A stretch of DNA of 9,935 nt from CAZFHP01 sp964519365 (lineage in GTDB: Bacteria > Babelota > Babeliae > Babelales > RVW-14), in NCBI GenBank assembly GCA_964519365.1, contig CAZFHP010000056.1:1-9935 (forward strand), given 5' to 3'. Positions 6,051 through 9,935 of this stretch are shown one piece after another. The position numbers and the translations under genes were made by a program. The stretch's first letter is position 1. Every line of letters begins with the position of its first letter. Below the pieces are notes generated by a model. It was not told where the DNA came from. It was given only the letters and a program-made list of their open reading frames with translations, and searched no databases.

Positions 6051-6653
6051 TTAAGAAAGTATAACGAGTAATGGGTTTGTTAGATACTCGATAACGAGAT
6101 TATATCTTTGCTGTATATTTGTAAGTTCATCAGGATCTTCTTCTGGTGTATGGCGAGAAAACTCTAGGATAATCTCTTCGATCTGTATTAGCTTCGGTCG
6201 GGGTGAGTGTGAAAGTTTAGAGTGTTTTTTTGCATCAGATTGTTTTGTTAGAAACTGTACTTTACCTCGGAGCATTATATGTGCTAATTGCAAGGGCGTT
6301 TGCCCAAAACGATTTATTATATTTTTTTCAGCTCCTGCTTTGAGTAACACGAGAACAATATCAGGACATCCCCATTTAGCAGCATAGTGCAATGCTGTAT
6401 TCCTATCAAAGTCTATGGCATTAAGTTTTTGGCTAAGGTCTTCTGGAGGTATTTCGCGAATAATATTGTATACGGCTTCTAGATTTTCTTTTAAAACAGC
6501 TTTGTGTAAATTTGTTTTGCCTGCGTTTTCTCTGAACCAGGTGCAGAACATAGGATCTGTTGATTTCATCGGTCCTGAAAACATAGCATGCGTGTGTTGA
6601 GAGTATATAGACGAGTGTAAAAAACATAAAAAAATTAAACGCTTGATCTTCAT
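6051..6653 (-). CDS. Exported ankyrin-repeat protein
   Basis: Ankyrin repeats bind other proteins; in host-associated bacteria they are often effectors, though that is not shown here. The 200-residue product has a signal peptide (about 1-23, hydrophobic core followed by THA). The repeats are one at about 44-80 (GKTNLHKAVLKENLEAV), a good one at 83-115 (DRNTALHYAAKWGCPDIVLVLLKAGAEKN, of which the TALHYAA and VLLKAGA parts are typical) and a partial one from 116 (GQTPLQLA). Residues 130-200 do not match the repeat and may form a separate helical tail. The ribosome site is weak (AGAAAG before the ATG). It is a separate unit: a terminator for the gene upstream lies before it. Confidence 0.85.
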   Translation of the reverse strand: MKIKRLIFLCFLHSSIYSQHTHAMFSGPMKSTDPMFCTWFRENAGKTNLHKAVLKENLEAVYNIIREIPPEDLSQKLNAIDFDRNTALHYAAKWGCPDIVLVLLKAGAEKNIINRFGQTPLQLAHIMLRGKVQFLTKQSDAKKHSKLSHSPRPKLIQIEEIILEFSRHTPEEDPDELTNIQQRYNLVIEYLTNPLLVILS

Positions 6654-6654
6654 G

Positions 6655-6681
6655 GTTTAAACTTTCTTTTTTTGTTTAAAC
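6655..6681. repeat. Paired GTTTAAAC palindromes before the ankyrin start
   Basis: The 8-base palindrome GTTTAAAC occurs at 6655-6662 and 6674-6681, separated by 11 bases of mostly T. The copies can pair with each other as a hairpin covering the ribosome-binding region, or serve as two protein-binding half-sites. Either could regulate the ankyrin gene; the sequence alone does not decide. Confidence 0.4.
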
Positions 6682-6730
6682 GTATGTGAAAATTATCTGA
6701 AAAATCAAGCGTTTAGTATTTTTTTTGCAT

Positions 6731-6766
6731 AAAAAATCCCCACGACCATACGTTAAAGCGTGGGGA
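6731..6766 (-). terminator. Intrinsic terminator for the Lys-rich lipoprotein gene
   Basis: TCCCCACG (6737-6744) pairs with CGTGGGGA (6759-6766) around a 14-base loop. On the minus strand the hairpin is followed directly by six T (complement of 6731-6736). It sits 46 bases after the stop of the gene at 6813-7319. On the plus strand no T-run follows, so it works in one direction. Confidence 0.8.
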
Positions 6767-6812
6767 AAGTATATTAAAACAAGAGCCAGAAAACAAAGAT
6801 GGGTAAAAATAA

Positions 6813-7319
6813 TTATGCGTTTTCCGAGCTTTCTTCTTTTTTGTTTTCTTCTTTTTTATCTGTTTTGGTTTGTGTTTTTTGTGCTTGTTTTTTTTCTTTT
6901 GCTTCTTTTTCCATTTTTGCAAAGAACTCGTTAAGTTCTTTCATGACTTTGTCAAAATCTTCTTTTGTCTTTTGCGCTTTTTCGTCAGTTTTTTTAACGA
7001 TTTTATTGGCATCTTTTGCGATTTTCCCTGTTGTTGAAAGCGTACTTTCTTTTTTCTTTGATTTATTGGTTGTTGGCGCAGGCGCTTTTGGGGCTTCTGG
7101 CTTTGCAACAGGCTTGGCGGGGGCTGAAGTTTTTGGGGTTACTGTTGGGTTAGCTTTAGGCTTGTTTTGGGTTTCTTGCTTACTTACTTCTTGTTTTTCT
7201 AAAGCTTGTGGTGCGTGGTGTGCATGTGTACATGTACCACATGCTAAAAGCCCAGATGTGCCTATAAGTGCTGTTAGTGCTGTAAGAGTCGTTATTTGTA
7301 AAAGATTGTTTTTTTTCAT
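6813..7319 (-). CDS. Lys/Pro/Ala-rich lipoprotein with a Cys-His cluster
   Basis: The family is not recognised. The 168-residue product has a lipoprotein signal peptide with lipobox LLAC (Cys27), then a short cluster CGTCTHAHHAP (27-37) with two Cys and three His. A low-complexity linker rich in Pro, Ala, Thr and Lys follows (about 50-90), resembling TonB-like spacers that cross the periplasm. The C-terminal part (95-160) is highly charged and helical, likely a coiled coil, ending in Lys/Glu repeats. A structural or anchoring envelope role is possible, and the Cys/His cluster could bind metal if not lipidated; both are inference. AAGGGGC is 7 bases before the ATG. The promoter is full consensus, so expression may be strong. 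Confidence 0.8.
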   Translation of the reverse strand: MKKNNLLQITTLTALTALIGTSGLLACGTCTHAHHAPQALEKQEVSKQETQNKPKANPTVTPKTSAPAKPVAKPEAPKAPAPTTNKSKKKESTLSTTGKIAKDANKIVKKTDEKAQKTKEDFDKVMKELNEFFAKMEKEAKEKKQAQKTQTKTDKKEENKKEESSENA

Positions 7320-7390
7320 AGTTTTGCCCCTTATTTTATTTGGTTTTTAAAGATTATACTCAATAAATATCGAATTTATGCATATATTTG

Positions 7391-7418
7391 ATTATAGCTA
7401 TATTTGCCAAATTGTCAA
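7391..7418 (-). promoter_or_regulatory. Consensus sigma-70 promoter of the Lys-rich lipoprotein gene
   Basis: On the minus strand a perfect TTGACA (7413-7418) is followed after 16 bases by a perfect TATAAT (7391-7396). It is 71 bases upstream of the ATG at 7319. It is the best promoter match in the window. Confidence 0.8.
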
Positions 7419-7720
7419 TGTGTGTGGTGTTTGGTTTGTTATAGGGGCTTTTGGTACTATTTTTACCCCTTATTTCGATTAGATTTCGTTTTTTATGTCG
7501 TTTATACGGTGGCTATCAGGTTGGGTCCACTGACAACCACCGGTATAAAGACGATTCTTTTTGCTTTTCTATAGGGGTTATTATAGCAGGATTGCCTGTA
7601 TTGTCACGAAAAAAAACTAGCGCGATTGTTTCGTATGGAAATTATTGGTTGGCATATGGTGATGGGTAAGGCGTAGCAGAGGGAATAATACTTGAGTAAT
7701 CCAAAAAGTTTTAATCGATA
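7419..7720. other. Gene-free region holding an isolated hairpin
   Basis: No convincing gene lies in these bases. The only long plus-strand frame (7451-7669) lacks an ATG and a ribosome site, and its product resembles nothing. The main structure is a hairpin at 7501-7549: TTTATAC (7501-7507) and GGTGG (7508-7512) pair with CCACC (7537-7541) and GTATAAA (7543-7549), leaving G7542 bulged. Inside, TCAG (7516-7519) pairs with CTGA (7530-7533) around a 10-base loop. A T-rich stretch follows from 7556. A weaker 6-bp inverted repeat (ACGAAA/TTTCGT) lies at 7606-7634. It may be a small RNA, the remnant of a repeat or a decayed gene. Confidence 0.45.
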
Positions 7721-7749
7721 TTGCTAATACGAACAAATTAGTATACAAT
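7721..7749 (+). promoter_or_regulatory. Promoter of rplS
   Basis: TTGCTA (7721-7726) and TACAAT (7744-7749) are 17 bases apart and match the -35 and -10 consensus at four and five of six positions. Transcription would start near 7756, giving a leader of about 57 bases before rplS. Confidence 0.55.
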
Positions 7750-7786
7750 TTGGGATATGATTTTTAAAATCGATAAATTCAAATTG
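7746..7786 (+). promoter_or_regulatory. Nested inverted repeats at the rplS leader
   Basis: CAATTTG (7746-7752) is complementary to CAAATTG (7780-7786), and inside them GATTTT (7759-7764) is complementary to AAAATC (7766-7771). The outer left arm overlaps the -10 hexamer. If transcription starts near 7756, only the inner repeat is in the RNA. This makes a DNA operator more likely than an RNA leader, if it is functional at all. The pairs are AT-rich and weak. Confidence 0.3.
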
Positions 7787-7812
7787 TGTAAATGCTATTG
7801 TGAGGAATTAAG

Positions 7813-8217
7813 ATGAAAGCAAGTTGCTTAACCAAAGAAACAATTTTAGACCATGGAATAACTGACCGTAAATTCCCAGAATTCCAAGTAGGTGATACTA
7901 TTGATGTTGCTCAAGTAATCAAAGAGGGTGACAAAGAGCGTATACAGATGTTTAGGGGTGATGTGATTGGTTTTCATACAAAAGGCATCTCAACAACATT
8001 TACCGTCCGAAAAATTGGAGCTAATGGTATTGGGGTAGAAAGAATTTTCCCGTATTATTCTCCTAATGTTAATGATGTTAAAATTGTTAAAAGGGGCCGA
8101 GTTCGAAGAGCAAAACTAAACTATCTTCGTGATAGAATTGGTAAAGCGGCTCGAGTTCAAGAGAAGATCTTAACAAAAGAAGAAAAGACTGAGCTTAATA
8201 CAAGTAATAACGGGTAA
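7813..8217 (+). CDS. rplS: Large ribosomal subunit protein bL19
   Basis: bL19 lies at the interface of the ribosomal subunits. The 134-residue product shows the family core: QVGDTIDV (25-32), EGDKERIQMFRGDVI (38-52, of which ERIQ and F-G are typical), GISTTFTVRKI (58-68), GVERIFPYYSP (74-84) and KRGRVRRAKLNYLRDRIGKAAR (its parts near 93-114). The N-terminus is about 20 residues longer than in E. coli and the C-terminal tail is acidic and basic. GAGG lies 7 bases before the ATG. The usual neighbours rpsP, rimM and trmD are not present, and the gene has its own promoter. The lipoprotein gene that follows 26 bases later is probably co-transcribed. Confidence 0.97.
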   Translation: MKASCLTKETILDHGITDRKFPEFQVGDTIDVAQVIKEGDKERIQMFRGDVIGFHTKGISTTFTVRKIGANGIGVERIFPYYSPNVNDVKIVKRGRVRRAKLNYLRDRIGKAARVQEKILTKEEKTELNTSNNG

Positions 8218-8243
8218 CTGTTTATTGTTAGAGCTCAGGTAAA

Positions 8244-8804
8244 ATGAGAGTACTTTCTGTAATGAATTTAAATTTTTTTGTTATTGTGCTTGTAATGAGC
8301 ATGCTTGTTTTTTCGTCTTGTGGGAAAAATAATGCATGTGACGAAGAAGAACATGCAGTTCGTATTGCTTCTTCAAAGAGCTTAAAGAGCTTTATTTCAG
8401 AGAAGAATAATATTCTTATGTCTGATATTCTTGATCAGGCTAAATTAATTGACACACCCGTTCCTGTGGGGTATGAATTTGTTGAAAAATCAAGTGAACA
8501 AGATTCTCATTCTATTGTTTGCAAAGGGGTTCTTTCTGTTAAAAAAACACGAGAGTTTTATATCCAAGAAATGGAGCGCCTTGGGTGGGATATCATAGAT
8601 CTTTCAAATAAACATGAAGGCCTTCTTATTTGTAGTAAGCAATCGCGATATTGTGCCGTTTCTATGCGCGATATACGTAACGATAAGGGCAAAAAAAGAA
8701 AGCGATATTTTAATACGAAGCTTCATTTGTTTATAAAAAACGACAAGAAGCTCAAAGAAAAGACATTAAGACATAGTGACGACCGTAAGATCTTGTTTAT
8801 TTAA
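8244..8804 (+). CDS. Putative lipoprotein of unknown function
   Basis: The 186-residue product has a long hydrophobic N-terminus ending in FSSC (Cys26), a lipobox-like site. The start at 8244 has CAGGT before it; Met7 is an alternative start and keeps the signal peptide. The mature part has a motif with PVPVGYEF (72-79), a strand ending in CKGVLSV (93-99), then FYIQEMERLGW (105-115). I recall a similar order, Pro-x-Pro-x-Gly-(Phe/Tyr), a Gly-containing strand, then FY...M...GW, in short lipoproteins of other bacteria, but I cannot name the family with certainty. The C-terminus is strongly basic. It follows rplS by 26 bases, so it may share that promoter, although the functions look unrelated. 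Confidence 0.75.
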   Translation: MRVLSVMNLNFFVIVLVMSMLVFSSCGKNNACDEEEHAVRIASSKSLKSFISEKNNILMSDILDQAKLIDTPVPVGYEFVEKSSEQDSHSIVCKGVLSVKKTREFYIQEMERLGWDIIDLSNKHEGLLICSKQSRYCAVSMRDIRNDKGKKRKRYFNTKLHLFIKNDKKLKEKTLRHSDDRKILFI

Positions 8805-8822
8805 GGGGCCAATACTATTTTG

Positions 8823-8918
8823 ATGATTTTAAAAATAGCTTTTTTATTTTTTCTTATTTTTGTTCTGGTCCCAATAGTTTTCTTTTTGTTGGTAAAATTA
8901 ACCAAGAAATTTTTCTAA
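8823..8918 (+). CDS. Possible 31-residue single-pass membrane peptide
   Basis: The short frame begins MILKIAFLFF, is almost wholly hydrophobic (about 5-24) and ends in the basic tail KLTKKFF before TAA. This is the layout of small bacterial membrane peptides. AAGGGG overlaps the stop of the lipoprotein gene upstream, but is about 14 bases from the ATG, longer than ideal. AT-rich DNA often encodes hydrophobic peptides by chance, so the call is uncertain. CAATAGTT (8872-8879) and AACTATTG (8917-8924) are complementary and could fold its 3' end, with TTGGT/ACCAA (8889-8893 and 8901-8905) inside. Confidence 0.4.
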   Translation: MILKIAFLFFLIFVLVPIVFFLLVKLTKKFF

Positions 8919-8921
8919 CTA

Positions 8922-8950
8922 TTGACCTTGTATTATCTGTAACATAAAAT
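8922..8950 (+). promoter_or_regulatory. Promoter of the repeat-protein gene
   Basis: TTGACC (8922-8927) and TAAAAT (8945-8950) are 17 bases apart; each matches consensus at five of six positions. The leader would be about 38 bases to the ATG at 8995. Confidence 0.65.
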
Positions 8951-8994
8951 GAACAAAGAGTGTTTTTTTTAATTTCAAAAGAAAGGGATGGTAG

Positions 8995-9935
8995 ATGAAG
9001 AGATTCTTTCTATTCAGGGTACTCCTGTGTTTTTATGTTTTTCATGTAATGGGAATTACGGTAGATGTTTCTTTGGCGGAGTCGTCATGCGATACGATTT
9101 TATCACATGAGCAATTAGAACAAAGAGCTGAAGATTTTGAAGATGATGCGCGTGTGGATAGTAGAACGAGAAAATCTTTTTCATCTAAAACCCTTAAGTC
9201 AAATACAATTGTTGCATTACGAAAAAATGGGACCATTGATTTTCCTGGCAAAATTCGTGCGAGCTATATAAATCCAAAGAAAGGGAAAGAAACGATCACG
9301 TTCGGAGGGAACGTTAAACTGTCAGCCGGCAAAAAATTATCAGTATCAAATTTTGAGGCAGATCATGACCCAGACGAGTTGTCTACTCACGTAGGGTCGA
9401 CGAAAAAGAATGCTCGTTTTTATGGAGATTTTTTCATTGAACAAGGTAATATTGTTTTAGGTGATTCTACGGCACGAACAGTAGAAGAAGGGAATTTGAC
9501 GGTTAACGGAAAAACATATTTAAACGATGATGTTACGGTAGCTGATGGTAAGACATTAACGGTTCAAACGGATAAGTTTGTTGTTGACAGTTCTGGTAAT
9601 ACTAGTGTTGGCGGGACGCTTGGTGTAACAGGTGCTGCGACGCTTGGCAGCACAGCAAGTATCGTGGGTAATACGACTGTTGGCGGCACGTTAGGTATAA
9701 CTGGGGCAACGAGTCTTAGTAGAGCTGATATTTCAGGAGATACTTCTATTGGTGGCACGCTAGGAGCAACAGGTGCAACGACTCTTGGTAGCAGAGCAAG
9801 TATTGCTGGTAATACGACTGTTGGGGGCACGTTTGGTGTGACAGGTGCAACGAGTCTTAGTCGTGCTGATATTTCAGGAGATACTTCTGTTGGGGGCACG
9901 TTGGGCGCAACAGGCGCAACGACACTTGGTAGCAG
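8995..9935 (+). CDS. Secreted repeat protein, surface-fibre type (partial, runs off the right edge)
   Basis: The frame is open from ATG 8995 to the end of the window: 313 full codons and no stop, so the 3' end is missing. AAGGG lies 7 bases before the ATG. A signal peptide is clear (KR, hydrophobic 4-20, likely cut after SLA28). Residues 29-100 are charged. Residues 100-200 hold beta-rich segments (GGNVKLSAGKKLSV, GNLTVNGKTYLNDDVTVADG-like) typical of phage-tail-fibre or adhesin shafts. From 202 the protein is a run of 23/24-residue units with the pattern GNTTVGGTLGVTGATSL. Such Gly/Thr/Val repeats usually form trimeric beta-helical or rod structures, and in related proteins can end in a peptidase S74 chaperone domain. 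Surface adhesin or fibre is the likely role, by inference. Confidence 0.85.
   Translation, partial: MKRFFLFRVLLCFYVFHVMGITVDVSLAESSCDTILSHEQLEQRAEDFEDDARVDSRTRKSFSSKTLKSNTIVALRKNGTIDFPGKIRASYINPKKGKETITFGGNVKLSAGKKLSVSNFEADHDPDELSTHVGSTKKNARFYGDFFIEQGNIVLGDSTARTVEEGNLTVNGKTYLNDDVTVADGKTLTVQTDKFVVDSSGNTSVGGTLGVTGAATLGSTASIVGNTTVGGTLGITGATSLSRADISGDTSIGGTLGATGATTLGSRASIAGNTTVGGTFGVTGATSLSRADISGDTSVGGTLGATGATTLGS
9595..9935 (+). repeat. Coding tandem repeats with a 141-bp higher-order period
   Basis: Half-units start at 9595 (72 bases), 9667 (69), 9736 (72), 9808 (69) and 9877 (cut by the window edge). Half-units of 72 bases carry TLGS and ASI, those of 69 bases carry SLSRADIS. The pair repeats every 141 bases: 9667-9735 and 9808-9876 are nearly identical, including the string that encodes SRADISGDTS. 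This shows recent duplication of the pair, not of the single unit. Confidence 0.9.

Noticed and set aside
6799..7350. 183-residue plus-strand frame rich in Phe, Leu and Ser
   Set aside because: It is the antisense image of the Lys-rich lipoprotein gene, which has a consensus promoter, ribosome site and terminator on the minus strand.
7501..7549. tRNA, SRP RNA or fluoride riboswitch
   Set aside because: No tRNA cloverleaf or T-loop, no SRP GGAAGGAAGC-type core, and no riboswitch consensus could be matched.
7451..7669. 72-residue plus-strand frame in the gene-free gap
   Set aside because: It begins at TTG with no ribosome site, has no ATG in frame, spans the hairpin at 7501-7549, and its product has no recognisable features.
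9564..9899. 111-residue minus-strand frame rich in Pro and Val
   Set aside because: It is the antisense image of the Gly/Thr/Val repeat protein; the plus strand has signal peptide, promoter and ribosome site.
9595..9935. CRISPR array
   Set aside because: The repeats are contiguous, in frame with a 47-codon period, vary at synonymous sites, and have no unique spacers.

Overview
The window looks like a stretch of a small, low-GC bacterial genome from a host-associated or predatory lineage. The gene order is loose: housekeeping genes (glyA, aspS, rplS) stand apart from their usual partners, among many short exported proteins of no known family. Of eleven long or partial genes, eight carry a signal peptide, a lipobox or a membrane anchor. 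Among them are an exported ankyrin-repeat protein, a FAS1 protein, an FKBP lipoprotein and a very repetitive surface-type protein. This mix resembles Candidatus Dependentiae (TM6) or a similar protist-associated group. That placement is inferred from gene content and style only; no marker was tested.

Layout. Positions 1-150 are GC-rich with a repeated CGTAG-containing motif. A small membrane protein (156-539, -) lies divergent from glyA (682-1938, +). After glyA come an extended -10 motif, a hairpin and a strong two-way terminator (2019-2055), which may together form a small RNA gene. A minus-strand operon follows: FKBP lipoprotein (2825-3358), then two tandem cysteine-patterned secreted paralogs (2452-2814 and 2079-2429). 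A divergent FAS1 protein gene (3559-4053, +) meets aspS (4179-5954, -) at a perfect 20-bp two-way terminator. Next on the minus strand are an exported ankyrin protein (6051-6653) and a Lys/Pro/Ala-rich lipoprotein (6813-7319), the latter driven by a full-consensus TTGACA-16-TATAAT promoter. About 490 bases without a convincing gene hold an isolated hairpin (7501-7549). The window then switches to the plus strand: rplS (7813-8217), a lipoprotein (8244-8804), a possible 31-residue membrane peptide (8823-8918), and a large repeat protein with its own good promoter that runs off the right edge (8995-9935).

How the genes fit together. glyA (one-carbon supply), aspS and rplS (translation) are core functions. 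The rest is mainly envelope or secreted material. The FKBP prolyl isomerase sits in one operon with the two cysteine-rich exported proteins, so it may help exported proteins fold; this is inferred from position only.

The most striking observation is a perfect 40-bp palindrome inside the glyA coding sequence. Its right arm encodes the conserved ALLFIDM segment and its left arm has replaced normally conserved residues, without changing protein length. This looks like a template-switch event fixed in an essential gene. I see no clear new defence or mobile system in this window. The best candidates for undescribed biology are the cysteine-patterned paralog pair with its FKBP partner, the repeat protein at the right edge, and the two possible structured RNAs.
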